Assembly: GCA_002408385.1 (NCBI GenBank)
Contig: DHSB01000152.1
Coordinates: 26,555 to 50,144 of the forward strand
Source: Myxococcales bacterium UBA5297
GTDB lineage: Bacteria; Myxococcota; Myxococcia; Myxococcales; UBA5297
Length of the DNA stretch: 23,590 nucleotides
Direction: 5' to 3'
How positions within the stretch are numbered: the first letter of the stretch is position 1; the number at the start of each line of letters is the position of its first letter. Positions 16,377 to 23,590 of this stretch are shown piece by piece. Position numbers and translations under genes: made by a program. The notes under the pieces were generated by a model that made no database searches, was not told the DNA's origin, and saw nothing but the letters and a program-made list of their open reading frames with translations.

Positions 16377-16426
16377 GGTCGGTAGGGGCGGATGGCAATG
16401 CGCCCGGCCTGAGATCGGGCACGCGC
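16377..16426 (+). repeat. 50-bp direct repeat, first unit, containing hairpin repeat copy 2
   Basis: This unit is repeated at 16451-16500 with a 74-base period and a single mismatch (16418 G against 16492 A). Inside it, GGGCGGAT (16386-16393) and ATGCGCCC (16398-16405) form the dispersed hairpin with loop GGCA and one G-G mismatch. The unit begins GGTCGGTAGGGG and ends GCACGCGC. Confidence 0.9.
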
Positions 16427-16450
16427 CTCGTCTCGCCACCACGCGGGACG

Positions 16451-16500
16451 GGTCGGTAGGGGCGGATGGCAATGCGCCCGGCCTGAGATCGAGCACGCGC
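16451..16500 (+). repeat. 50-bp direct repeat, second unit, containing hairpin repeat copy 3
   Basis: This matches 16377-16426 at 49 of 50 positions. The hairpin arms are at 16460-16467 and 16472-16479, with the same G-G mismatch. The 24 bases between the two units (16427-16450) are not repeated. Confidence 0.9.
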
Positions 16501-16594
16501 TCGAGATGCTTCCGACCGCAGGCCCATCCGCGTGAGCGGCTCCTGCGCCGCACGAAACCCGATCACAGAGCCTCTGGAGCCCCTCGCCCTGCGG

Positions 16595-17413
16595 CTAGTG
16601 CACGAGCGCGTCGTACTCCGGAAGGCTCTTGAGCGAGTCGAACATCGGGTCGGCCGCCAACCAGTCGCGCACCTTCGCCCCGTCGCTCGCCAAGGCCTTG
16701 CCCAGGTGCTCGAGCGCCTCCTTCGGCTTGTTCCAGAGCGCGTAGAGGGCCGCCAGGTTGTAGTTGAGCAGCAGGTCGCCCTCGTTGAGCTCCTGGGCGC
16801 GCAGGTAGGCGCGCTCGGCCTCGGCATAGAAGCCCTTCTGCGCGTAGCAGATGCCCAGGTCGAGGTAGGCCTCGAAGGTGTCGGGCTCGAGCCGCACGAC
16901 CTCCTTGAGCTGGGCTATCGCCGAGCGATAGTCGCCCTCGTCCATGCACAGCTCGGCCAGCTCCTGGCGCGGCAGCGCGTCGCGGGGGTTGAGGCTGATG
17001 GCGAGCTGCAGCTCTTTCATCGCGGGCTCGACCTGGCCGAGATCGGCGTAGGTCAGCCCGAGGTTGAGGTGCGCGTCGGGATAGTCCGGTTCGAGCTCGA
17101 TGGCCTCCTGGTACTCGGCGACCGCCATGTCGAGCCCGTGCGTCGCGAGGAAGCAGGCGAGGTTGTAGTGGCCGGTGGGGTTGTCGGGCTCGAGCCGCAA
17201 GGCGGTCAGGTACTCGGCGAGCGCCTCGCGGTACATCCTCTTCTCGGCGTAGACAGTGGCCAGGTTGTCGTGGGCGTGGGCGCTGTCCGGGTCGAGGGCG
17301 ATGGCCTTCTTGAACTCCTTGGCCGCCTCGTCGAGCCAGCCCCTGTCCGCCAGCTCGATGCCGCGCGAGTTGTGGGTGTCGGAGAGGCCGATGTGGTCCT
17401 TGGTGTCTGCCAT
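16595..17413 (-). CDS. TPR-repeat protein
   Basis: A 272-residue protein made almost wholly of tetratricopeptide repeats. About seven 34-residue units can be read from residue 13, for example AHDNLATVYAEKRMYREALA, GHYNLACFLATHG, AHLNLGLTYADLGQVEPAMK and AYLDLGICYAQKGFYAEAER, each with the Gly/Ala and aromatic pattern of helices A and B and the usual LEPD turn between repeats. There is no signal peptide or catalytic domain, so it should be a cytoplasmic scaffold for protein contacts. The ATG at 17411-17413 was chosen; a GTG at 17458 would add 15 residues from a phenylalanine- and arginine-rich stretch. It is divergent from the P-loop kinase gene at 17633. Partner proteins cannot be inferred. 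Confidence 0.88.
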   Translation of the reverse strand: MADTKDHIGLSDTHNSRGIELADRGWLDEAAKEFKKAIALDPDSAHAHDNLATVYAEKRMYREALAEYLTALRLEPDNPTGHYNLACFLATHGLDMAVAEYQEAIELEPDYPDAHLNLGLTYADLGQVEPAMKELQLAISLNPRDALPRQELAELCMDEGDYRSAIAQLKEVVRLEPDTFEAYLDLGICYAQKGFYAEAERAYLRAQELNEGDLLLNYNLAALYALWNKPKEALEHLGKALASDGAKVRDWLAADPMFDSLKSLPEYDALVH

Positions 17414-17448
17414 CGCGCGTGTCAACCTCAGGAAGTTTCGCAAAAAAA

Positions 17449-17477
17449 CCCTAACCACCCGTTCCGAAAGGGGTCAA
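17449..17477 (-). promoter_or_regulatory. Possible promoter of the TPR gene
   Basis: On the minus strand TTGACC (17477-17472) is a good -35 box; 17 bases on stands TTAGGG (17454-17449), a poor -10. It lies in the 219-base divergent region between the TPR and P-loop kinase genes, about 36 bases before the TPR ATG. Confidence 0.25.
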
Positions 17478-17632
17478 GGCACGCGCCCGGCCGCATGCTC
17501 GCGAGCCATCTGGCCTTCCGAACACTTATGGGGCGCGACGATAAGCCCCCGGTCAGAGGCCTGCTTCCAATGCGGCCTTTGCCTGTGGCATACCTGCCAC
17601 TTCTATCCGAGCTCGCCACGGAGGTCGAACGT

Positions 17633-18214
17633 ATGTTGCTTCTCATCGGGGGAGCCCCTGGAATCGGCAAATCCGCCGTCGCCCATCAGGTCGCCCACGA
17701 GCTGGGGCTGCTGAGGCTGGTCGACTTGGACGTCATCCGGGATCTCCTGCGCATCCAGAGCCGCGAGCAGGATGACCCGATGATGTTCCGCAACGCGCTC
17801 AACGCCTGGGAGCTGCATGGCCCGATCTCCCCGGCGACCGTGGTCGCGGGGTTCCAGGCGCACATCCGGCCTCTCGAGGGGGCGAGCTCGCGGCTGCTCG
17901 ACAACTACCTGCGCACGAGCAAGAGCGCGATTTTCCACGGAGTCCCCCTCGTCCCCAGCCACTTTGCGCGCTACCGCAACCTCGGCGCGCACCTCGTGCT
18001 GCTCGCCGCGCGCAACGAGGAGGAGTACCGGGCGCGCCTGTCCGAGCGGGGCCGGCTGCGCGCCGGCAGGGCTCCGGCCAAGGAGCGCCTGGACGCCGGG
18101 TGGCTGCTCCACCAGCACCTCGTCGCCGACGCGGCCGCCTGCGGCGTGCCTGTCATCAGCGAGGAGACCGAGAGCCAGAACGTCTCGGCGCTGCTCAAGC
18201 GGATTAGCTCCTGA
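17633..18214 (+). CDS. Small P-loop kinase, 2-phosphoglycerate kinase-like
   Basis: A 193-residue protein starting at the ATG at 17633, with GGAGG 8 bases upstream. Walker A is GGAPGIGKS at residues 6-14. DLDVIRDLLR (31-40) matches the S/TDVIRE..LR segment of 2-phosphoglycerate kinases, and HGVPLVPSHF corresponds to their EGVHLVPG segment, although its first residue is His rather than Glu. RARLSERGRLRAGRAP would be the arginine-rich lid. ATP-dependent phosphorylation of a small substrate in the cytoplasm is likely; that it is 2-phosphoglycerate is only a family guess, since in archaea this enzyme supplies cyclic 2,3-diphosphoglycerate and bacterial relatives are mostly uncharacterised. It is one of only two coding regions on the plus strand with good support, divergent from the TPR gene. 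The open frame continues upstream to 16532, but that part lies opposite the TPR gene and is not coding. Confidence 0.78.
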   Translation: MLLLIGGAPGIGKSAVAHQVAHELGLLRLVDLDVIRDLLRIQSREQDDPMMFRNALNAWELHGPISPATVVAGFQAHIRPLEGASSRLLDNYLRTSKSAIFHGVPLVPSHFARYRNLGAHLVLLAARNEEEYRARLSERGRLRAGRAPAKERLDAGWLLHQHLVADAAACGVPVISEETESQNVSALLKRISS

Positions 18215-18269
18215 GCCGGGCGCGGGAGAGCGGGCGCGCCGCAGCTCTGTCGAGAGACCCTTCTTCAAG

Positions 18270-18600
18270 AGGTGCCGGGAAATCTCCGTAAACTCGGCCC
18301 GCCCCGTTCACCTCGAGCAAAGTCGGGCCCTTCGACTCCGCTCCGAAATTACGGCCCGCGATGATCCTCGAGGTTGGACACGAGCGTCGAGTCGGCAGGA
18401 GGCCCTCTTCTCGACCGGTTGCGACTCCCCCTCAATCGCCTCTTCCCGCGCAAGCGCGGGAAGTGGGGACTTTCACTTGCTCGCGCGCGGTGGTTCTACG
18501 GCAATCGGCTGTTCGTTCATGGGACACAGCCGGGCAAGGGCCTGGTGTGCTGCTCAGGGTGAGCGGAAACCGGACCGAGTCGAAGAAGGATTTCTCGACG
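18270..18600 (+). repeat. Composite intergenic repeat, expanded copy
   Basis: It shares GGGAAATCTCC, CTCGGCC, CCCCGTTCACC, GGGCCCTTCGACTCCGCTC, then TGCTCAGGGTGAGCGGAA and TCGAAGAAGGATTTCTCGA with 13561-13729 in the same order. Here about 200 bases (roughly 18347-18550), including AATCGCCTCTTCCCGCGCAA and its neighbourhood with an inverted CCCGCGCAAGCGCGGG, stand between the two inner blocks. Confidence 0.65.
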
Positions 18601-18616
18601 CCTGTTCTGCCTCGCC

Positions 18617-18660
18617 GCAGCGCCTCTTCTTCATGCGCGCACGCAGGCCGCCGAGACGGC
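18617..18660 (+). repeat. Dispersed repeat block, copy B (pairs with 12371-12414)
   Basis: It contains AGCGCCTCTTCTTCATGC and ends GGCCGCCGAGACGGC, as does the block at 12371-12414. It directly follows the expanded composite repeat. Confidence 0.6.
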
Positions 18661-18807
18661 AGACAGTCGTACGCCTCGCGCGAAATGCCGGGAGAAGACT
18701 GAGGCCAGCGCGGACCGGTCCGGCGACATCCGCCCTTCGACCGGTGAGCCAGGCGCCGGGACTACCGAGTGCTGCCCGCGCGGGCGACCGGTGTCTGACC
18801 ACCGGCG

Positions 18808-20988
18808 TCACTGCTGCGGTTGCAGCCGGAAGTGCACCTCCACCACCCGGCTCGAGCCCTTGGGGATGCGGACCTTCTGGCGCGCGATCAGCTTGAGGGG
18901 CACGTTGCGGCACTCGGCGTCGTAGGTCCCCTCGAAGAAGTCGAGCGGCGGCCCCGGGATGCGCGCGACTTGACGTCCGTTGATGAAGACCTCGCACTCC
19001 TTCTCCGCCCGGAAGCGCACCCGCCCGAGCTCGAGCTGCTCGGTGCGCTCGATGAGGTCGCCCGGATCGGCCTTCACCTGCACCGTCCGCTCGATTCCCA
19101 GGTTCGGGTTGACCAGCCGCAGAGTCTGACGGCCGGCCGGGATGGCGACCTTGTGCAGCGGCGTCGTCCCGAGCCTCACCTCGCCCAGGTAGACCTCGAC
19201 CGCGATGTTCGACTCCAAGTTGAGCAGCGCGCCGCCGGCGACCTCGGCCGAGCCGGGCGGCGGCGCGAGCTTGGAGGCCGCGAGCAGCTCGTCGACCTTG
19301 ACGAGGGCGCGCGCTCGCAGGTCGGGGACGAGCGCGACCGCCACCCCAGCCCCCACGGCGAGGAGGGCGACCAGCGGCAGGAGGCTGCCGCGCCGTTGCC
19401 GGCTCGGTCTGTCGCGCTTCGGCTTCGCGCGCCGCGGTGCCGACTCCTCCTCGATCTCGACCTCCCGCTCGCGCTTCTTCTCCTTGACCTTGCGACGCTC
19501 TCCTCCAGTCTCCTGCCCGCTCGCGGGAGCGACGCTGCGCCGTCGCGTCTCGCCGCTGGCTGGGCGGTGACCGGGCGAAGACTTGCGAAGCTCGCCGGTG
19601 GGGCGTCGACGGGCCACTTCCCCGGTGCGCCGGCGCACCGGAGCGAAGGCCTCAGCCCCATGCTCGGCCGGGCTCGGAGCCAAACCCGGCGAGCGCGGCG
19701 CCTCGGCGGGCGGGGCCCTCTGCTCTGCCCCTCCCACCGAGCGCAGGCTCGTCGTCGACTTTCGCCGCGGCTGGAGCATCGGCCCCGGAGGCGCCTCCCA
19801 TTCGGGTTCGTCGGAGGCGTCGATGATGTCCGCCGAGGAGACCTCCTCCGGCCCGCTGGCAGAGGCGAGGTTCTCCCACTCCGCGCTCGCGATGCGCGGC
19901 AGCGGTGGGGGCTTGTCCGGCGACGACTCGACGGCGACGAGGCCGCGCTTGGTCGGCAGCCTGGGGAGCAGAACCTTGTTGCTGCTGCCCGTATACGAAG
20001 GGGGCACCGGCGCGCTGCCCGTCTCGGACCTGAGGACGACCGGCTCGCCGATGCGTGCCTCTTCGGCCAGCCGGTCCTCGAACAGCTCGCGCATCATCTC
20101 CGAGATCTGAATCGTCGAGGCGTTGAGGCGGTGTTCGACCAGGCAGTTCTCGATCGCCATCTGGAAAGCGCGCGCGTCCGGGTAGCGATCGTCGGCGAGC
20201 TTGGCGAGCGCGCGCTGAACCAGCGGGTCGACCTCGGGGGCGACGTTGGCGACCTCCGAGCACCGGGGGAACCGGCAGTCGACGGCCGCCTTGAGCGTCA
20301 TGATGTCGTTTTCGCGCTTGAGCGGCCGCATCCCGGTCAGCAGCTCGAAGAGCACCAGGCCCACCGCGAAGATGTCGCTGCGGTGGTCGACCACCTTGCC
20401 GCTCGCCTGCTCGGGCGACATGTAGGCGTACTTGCCCTTGATCGCTCCGGAGCGGGTCGTCGAGACCTGGTCGGCGGCGCGGGCGATGCCAAAGTCGAGC
20501 ACCTTCACGTTGCCGTCGAAGCTGACGATGATGTTCTGCGGCGAGATGTCGCGGTGGACGACCTTCAGCGGGTTGCCGTGCTCGTCGGTCTTCGTGTGGG
20601 CGTAGTAGAGGCCCTCGCAGACCGAGGCGATGATGCGCAGCGCGATGGGAACAGGTATCCAGGCCCGCGCCTGCCAGGCCTTGCGCATGATGCGCCCGAG
20701 GTCTTCGCCGTGGATGAACTCCATGGCGATGAAGTAGGTGTCCTCCTCTTTGCCCAGGTCGTAGATCTGGACGATGTTCGGGTGGTTGAAGCGCGCGGCG
20801 ATGCGCGCCTCGTTCAGGAACATCGAGACGAACTCCTGGTCGTCGGCAAGGTGGGGGAGAATCCGCTTGATGACCAGCAGCTTCTCGAAGCCCTCCAGGC
20901 CCTTCTGCTGCGCGAGGAACACCTCGGCCATCCCGCCGGTCGCGAGCTTCTTGAGCAGCCTGTACCTGCCGTAGTCCTTCGTCTCCAC
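18808..20988 (-). CDS. Membrane-anchored eukaryotic-like Ser/Thr protein kinase with PEGA-like C-terminal region
   Basis: A 726-residue protein. Kinase domain, residues 8-280: glycine loop ATGGMAEVF (16-24), ATP lysine Lys41, Glu60, catalytic HRDISPQN (Asp147) and DFG (Asp165-Gly167), then [11 protein letters not shown] in the activation segment; all key residues are present, so it should be active. Residues about 310-533 form a disordered, Pro/Arg/Ser-rich linker with recurring TGE units ([17 protein letters not shown] and SGETRRR). A single membrane helix lies at about 536-555, followed by an extracytoplasmic part with PEGA-like beta units ([20 protein letters not shown] near 598-617 and [15 protein letters not shown] near 665). 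This layout is typical of myxobacterial Hanks-type kinases that sense envelope signals and phosphorylate cytoplasmic targets. The start is a GTG at 20986-20988; the ribosome binding site is weak. The substrate is unknown and no regulator or phosphatase is adjacent. Confidence 0.92.
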   Translation of the reverse strand: METKDYGRYRLLKKLATGGMAEVFLAQQKGLEGFEKLLVIKRILPHLADDQEFVSMFLNEARIAARFNHPNIVQIYDLGKEEDTYFIAMEFIHGEDLGRIMRKAWQARAWIPVPIALRIIASVCEGLYYAHTKTDEHGNPLKVVHRDISPQNIIVSFDGNVKVLDFGIARAADQVSTTRSGAIKGKYAYMSPEQASGKVVDHRSDIFAVGLVLFELLTGMRPLKRENDIMTLKAAVDCRFPRCSEVANVAPEVDPLVQRALAKLADDRYPDARAFQMAIENCLVEHRLNASTIQISEMMRELFEDRLAEEARIGEPVVLRSETGSAPVPPSYTGSSNKVLLPRLPTKRGLVAVESSPDKPPPLPRIASAEWENLASASGPEEVSSADIIDASDEPEWEAPPGPMLQPRRKSTTSLRSVGGAEQRAPPAEAPRSPGLAPSPAEHGAEAFAPVRRRTGEVARRRPTGELRKSSPGHRPASGETRRRSVAPASGQETGGERRKVKEKKREREVEIEEESAPRRAKPKRDRPSRQRRGSLLPLVALLAVGAGVAVALVPDLRARALVKVDELLAASKLAPPPGSAEVAGGALLNLESNIAVEVYLGEVRLGTTPLHKVAIPAGRQTLRLVNPNLGIERTVQVKADPGDLIERTEQLELGRVRFRAEKECEVFINGRQVARIPGPPLDFFEGTYDAECRNVPLKLIARQKVRIPKGSSRVVEVHFRLQPQQ

Positions 20989-21078
20989 CGGGCCTGAATC
21001 CTAGGCGATCGGGGCTCGAGGCTCCAGGTTTGCTATTCGACGACACGCTCGGCCTGACACTCGGGGTCCGGGCAGCTT

Positions 21079-21951
21079 TCAGCCAACCGGCGACCAGGTC
21101 GCGACGTGCGCGCTCCCCGCGGGCAGGCCAAAGCCCGGCTCCTCGGTGCTCCAACCTCCGCGCAAGCCCGCCTCGCTGGCGGCCAGCTCGAAGTGACAGA
21201 GGGCTATCCCCATGTCGAGGCGCTGGAGGTCTGCCTTGCCGAAGCGCGAGAAGCCCTCGTTGTAGCCCGGCGTGCGCTCGAGCAGCAGATGGAAGGCCTC
21301 GCCGCCGCGCGCCCGGACGATGCGCCAGGGCTGCTTGTTCGAGGCCGAGGGCGCAAGCCGGACCAGCTCCAGCACCTCCGCGAAGGGGCCTGCCTCCTCG
21401 GGCGTCAGCGGCCGCCCCGGCTGCTCGGAGAAGAAGAGCTCGTCCCACCGCCTGCGGGCCTTCGAGCCGGCAACGAAGCGAATGAGCCTGTCGCGCATCG
21501 CGCGCTGGCCGGTCGGGTAGCCGACCGGAGAGACCGCGGGCACCCTCTCGCCGGGGCCCGCGCGCAGTTGGCTGGCGAAGGCGCTGTTGGAGAACGAGCC
21601 TCCGAGCCAGCAGGTGCCCAGCCCCAGGTCGGTCGCAAGCAGGATGAGCGACTCGAGCGCGAAGCCGTAGTCCTCGAATCGTCGGTCCCCCTCACCTGCC
21701 GTGCCCGCCAGGAAGTAGCGCGCGCCCTTGATGAAGCCGTAGGTCCCGAGGGCCCGCAGCGCCTCGGGAGCGAGCTCCGGCAGCTCGATCAGCTCAAACC
21801 GCAGCCGGGTGCCGAAGGGCGCCGCGGCCGCCACCGAGTCCATCTCCTCGCGAAGCCGCTGCTTCTTGGCCTGCTCGATGGGACTGGACAGATAGGCGCG
21901 CCAGGAGGTTCGCGCGCGGATCAGCTCGGCAATCGGTCGGTTCGTCTTCAT
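21079..21951 (-). CDS. Nitroreductase-family flavoprotein (TM1586-like)
   Basis: A 290-residue protein starting at the ATG at 21949-21951 with GAGGTG 5 bases upstream. SWRAYLSSPIE (residues 16-26) and APSASNKQPWRIV (200-212) are the two signatures of the putative nitroreductase family typified by TM1586 (Nitroreductase_2), in which two pseudo-symmetric halves make one subunit; SLILLATDLGLGTCWLGGSF (101-120) is the conserved central helix and MGIALCHFELAA the matching helix of the second half. It probably binds FMN and uses NAD(P)H, but substrates of this group are unknown. Ninety bases separate its stop from the kinase start on the same strand, so the two could share a transcript, though this is weak evidence for a common role. 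A hairpin repeat copy lies upstream. Confidence 0.82.
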   Translation of the reverse strand: MKTNRPIAELIRARTSWRAYLSSPIEQAKKQRLREEMDSVAAAAPFGTRLRFELIELPELAPEALRALGTYGFIKGARYFLAGTAGEGDRRFEDYGFALESLILLATDLGLGTCWLGGSFSNSAFASQLRAGPGERVPAVSPVGYPTGQRAMRDRLIRFVAGSKARRRWDELFFSEQPGRPLTPEEAGPFAEVLELVRLAPSASNKQPWRIVRARGGEAFHLLLERTPGYNEGFSRFGKADLQRLDMGIALCHFELAASEAGLRGGWSTEEPGFGLPAGSAHVATWSPVG

Positions 21952-22037
21952 GGCATCACCTCGTGCGCTCCCGCGGGGTTCGCACGGGCGACGGCCGGGG
22001 TCAATGGTTTCGAGAGTCGACGGTCGACGGTTGGTAG

Positions 22038-22057
22038 GGGTGCATGGCGATGCGCCC
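22038..22057 (+). repeat. Dispersed hairpin repeat, copy 4
   Basis: GGGTGCAT (22038-22045) and ATGCGCCC (22050-22057) pair with loop GGCG; one pair is T-G, which is a U-G wobble if transcribed from the plus strand. It is preceded by GGTTGGTAG and flanked by GTCGAC on both sides. The left flank GAGAGTCGACGGTCGACGG recalls the flank of copy 1. Confidence 0.75.
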
Positions 22058-22135
22058 GTCGACAGTTCGAGCACGGACGCTACCAGGCCCGGAGTGCCCG
22101 CCTTGGTGCTGGCGGACGACTGGGGAGCACCGGAC

Positions 22136-23248
22136 CTACTTCTTGAGCGCGCCGTTGATGGGCGAGGTCTCGAGCATCGCGTCTCGTTGCGCCAGCTCGA
22201 CGGCCGCGATGACGAGCGTCAGGTTGATGCGCGCGTGCTGCAGGTCCTCGTTTTCGAGCGCCACCCGCATCGCCGCGAGCTGCTCGAGCGCGGCGTCGAT
22301 GCTCTTGATCTCCGCAAGCGCCCCCATGCGCGAGGCCTCTTCGGCGTAAACGCGCAACAGCCACTCGGCCCACCCCACTGTCTCGAGGATCTGCCACTCG
22401 CCGTAGGCCAGCGACCGCCGCACCTCGCGCAGCTTGTCCGCCACGTCGCCATAGCCGGCCACGCGCTCGAGCCGGGCCTGCTCCATCAAGGCCGCGTCCC
22501 GCTCGAGCTGCACGAGCCTGCTCTCGAGCTCCTGGATGCGCGTCGCGCCTTCGCCGGGCTGCTCTTCGAGCCGCTCGCGCAGCCGGGAGATCTCCTCGCG
22601 CAGCCGATCGATCTCCCCGCTCTGCTCGGCATCGCGCCGCTCGGCATCGGCCCTCGCCGCATCCGGTTCTTCGGTCGCGCCCCTGTCGGCTTCGTCCTCG
22701 CCGGCGTCCGGCTCTCCGGCGAGCTTCTCCCCGGCTCGCGCGGCGGGGTTGGACCCGGTGTCGTCGCCTGGCGCCTCGGGCTCGGGAGCGGCCTTGTCGA
22801 TGGGCGGGCCGACGTAGAGCAGCTCTCCCTTCGCGCTTCCAGCCGGCTCGTCGGCCGTCTCCCCGGAGGTCGCGGGACCGGATTGCGCTTCTTTTCCTGG
22901 TCGCTGCGTACCGCGCTTCGGCGCTCGCCGCTCGCCCGGGATCTCGGAGTCGCCGACCTCGGGCGCGGCGTTCGGCCGCTCCTCAGCCGCTCTCGGCCCG
23001 GCCGAGCGATCCGCTTCGCCTTCCGAACGGCCGGTCCTTGGCTTGATGACCCGCACACCGTGACCGAGCTTGGGCCCGTCGGCGCTGTCCCGCCGTTCGC
23101 CGTCCCGCTTCGCATGCAGCCGCCCGGACGGTTGGACGCCGGCTGACCGCTCGGGCTCGGCCGCAGCCGCGCGACCGGCCGTCGATGGCGAGGAGGCGAG
23201 CAGGCCCGCGAGAACTGGCCACACGAGCATTGGGCAAATGGTCCTCAT
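22136..23248 (-). CDS. Secreted or periplasmic coiled-coil protein, function unknown
   Basis: A 370-residue protein if started at the ATG at 23246-23248, which yields a good signal peptide (MRTICPMLVWPVLAGLLA, cleavage probably after the AGRAAAA run near residue 30). An alternative GTG at 23299 adds 17 residues before the hydrophobic stretch. Residues about 31-205 are low-complexity, rich in Glu, Pro, Gly, Ala and Arg, and likely disordered. Residues about 205-260 show heptad-like spacing (GEIDRLREEISRLRERLEEQ, then IQELESRLVQLERDAALM) and should form a coiled coil. The C-terminal 120 residues (RSLAYGEWQILETVGWAEWL, then ALEQLAAMRVALENEDLQHA) are compact and helical, with no domain that I recognise. 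A structural envelope role is possible but unsupported. It is divergent from the partial gene at 23494. Confidence 0.7.
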   Translation of the reverse strand: MRTICPMLVWPVLAGLLASSPSTAGRAAAAEPERSAGVQPSGRLHAKRDGERRDSADGPKLGHGVRVIKPRTGRSEGEADRSAGPRAAEERPNAAPEVGDSEIPGERRAPKRGTQRPGKEAQSGPATSGETADEPAGSAKGELLYVGPPIDKAAPEPEAPGDDTGSNPAARAGEKLAGEPDAGEDEADRGATEEPDAARADAERRDAEQSGEIDRLREEISRLRERLEEQPGEGATRIQELESRLVQLERDAALMEQARLERVAGYGDVADKLREVRRSLAYGEWQILETVGWAEWLLRVYAEEASRMGALAEIKSIDAALEQLAAMRVALENEDLQHARINLTLVIAAVELAQRDAMLETSPINGALKK

Positions 23249-23447
23249 CGCCAGGAATGTGACGATCGCCCCGGTACGGCGCATCCGCTCGAGCCCCACG
23301 CGCCGGCAAGCCGAGCCAGCGAGAACCGGCTCCCCTGGGGGGCTGCGGGCTACTCGCCCGCGCGCGCGGAAACAGACGCGGTCGCCCTTGATGTTCTGGC
23401 ACTGCCCAAGTGCGCTCTCGCTGCTGCAACCAGCGGGGGCTTTCTGC

Positions 23448-23453
23448 CATACT
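23448..23453 (+). promoter_or_regulatory. Possible -10 box for the gene leaving the right edge
   Basis: CATACT, preceded by TGC and followed by a G/C-rich discriminator (CCGCGCC), stands 40 bases before the TTG at 23494. No matching -35 box is evident at 17 bases upstream (TGCAAC). Position and shape only. Confidence 0.25.
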
Positions 23454-23493
23454 CCGCGCCCGTTTCAGCCGCTGAGCGAAGCGAGGTCTCCCG

Positions 23494-23590
23494 TTGAACG
23501 AGATCGAAAGACCCTCACCCTCCGAGCCCGAGAGCGCCGATTCGGTCCAGTCGCAGGGCGAGCAGAGCCCCGGACCCGAGCCCGAGAGCG
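23494..23590 (+). CDS. N-terminus of a Pro/Glu/Ser-rich protein, cut by the right edge
   Basis: From the TTG at 23494-23496 an open frame runs to the end of the window (32 codons), reading NEIERPSPSEPESADSVQSQ and then repeated PEPES-type units. GAGG lies about 8 bases before the TTG. Such an acidic, proline-rich leader is common ahead of a transmembrane or peptidase domain in myxobacterial envelope proteins, but nothing of the body is visible. Start codon and even reality of the gene are uncertain. Confidence 0.4.
   Translation, partial: MNEIERPSPSEPESADSVQSQGEQSPGPEPES

Larger units (their letters stand above)
15834..16594. other. Repeat-bearing region without a supported gene
   Basis: This 760-base stretch lies between the dehydrogenase start and the end of the TPR gene. 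It contains the near-perfect 50-base direct repeat (16377-16500). On the minus strand a frame from an ATG at 16329 down to 15913 would encode about 138 residues rich in Ala, Ser, Pro and Arg, without a ribosome binding site, domain or membrane segment; on the plus strand a frame from 15977 is equally unremarkable. I treat neither as a gene. Confidence 0.45.
18215..18807. other. Repeat-rich spacer between the P-loop kinase and Ser/Thr kinase genes
   Basis: No gene is supported in these 593 bases. Most of the spacer is made of the expanded copy of the composite repeat (18270-18600) and the second copy of the 44-base block (18617-18660). The flanking genes converge here, so no promoter is needed. 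Confidence 0.55.

Noticed and set aside
16532..17632. Upstream extension of the P-loop kinase frame
   Set aside because: It lies opposite the TPR gene and has shadow composition; a good ribosome binding site supports the ATG at 17633.
18820..20997. A 725-codon plus-strand open frame opposite the Ser/Thr kinase
   Set aside because: It is the mirror of the kinase gene, which carries all kinase catalytic residues.
23396..23412. A TGGCAC-containing sequence resembling a sigma-54 promoter
   Set aside because: The GG and GC elements are not at the required spacing and the TTGC half is missing.
1..23590. CRISPR array, tRNA, rRNA or insertion-sequence transposase
   Set aside because: No regularly spaced short repeats, cloverleaf-like sequence, rRNA core motif or transposase frame was seen; the repeats found are few and irregularly placed.

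Overview
The window looks like a chromosomal segment of a high-GC, myxobacterium-like (Myxococcota) genome. The evidence is a Ser/Thr kinase with a long disordered linker and PEGA-like C-terminus, an RDD-DUF4124 protein, many single genes separated by repeat-bearing spacers, and strong G/C at third codon positions. This placement is an inference from gene content; no rRNA or other phylogenetic marker is present.

The left third (1-6440) is a defence region. On the minus strand a 1059-residue SNF2-family helicase matches DrmD, the helicase of class 1 DISARM. Beyond its 3' end lies a visibly A/T-richer segment (about 490-3190) holding a type II restriction-modification pair arranged tail to tail: a beta-class DNA methyltransferase (1130-2062, +) and a probable PD-(D/E)XK endonuclease (2043-3113, -). 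At the extreme left is a 5'-truncated and frameshifted remnant of an AlbA_2/RecG-like ATP-binding protein (1-446, -). The simplest reading is that the R-M cassette inserted into a DISARM-type locus, cutting away the start of the ATP-binding gene. No drmA, drmB, drmC or DISARM methyltransferase is visible; if they exist they are left of the window.

The middle (7040-15833) is ordinary chromosome, all on the minus strand: a small lipoprotein, a three-gene overlapping set (class I methyltransferase, polyprenyl-phosphate sugar synthase-like GT2, GT39 membrane glycosyltransferase) that probably charges a lipid carrier and transfers the sugar outside the membrane, an RDD-DUF4124 membrane protein, an alpha/beta hydrolase, a DUF502 membrane protein and a zinc-dependent alcohol/formaldehyde dehydrogenase.

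The right part (16595-23590) holds a TPR protein divergent from a small 2-phosphoglycerate-kinase-like P-loop protein, the Ser/Thr kinase, a nitroreductase-like protein, a secreted coiled-coil protein and the start of a gene leaving the right edge.

Intergenic DNA carries at least two repeat families: a short hairpin element seen four times (6947, 16386, 16460, 22038), two of whose copies sit in a 50-bp near-identical direct repeat, and a longer composite repeat (13561 and 18270, with a related stub near 3205 and another shared block at 12371/18617). No CRISPR array, tRNA or rRNA was seen.
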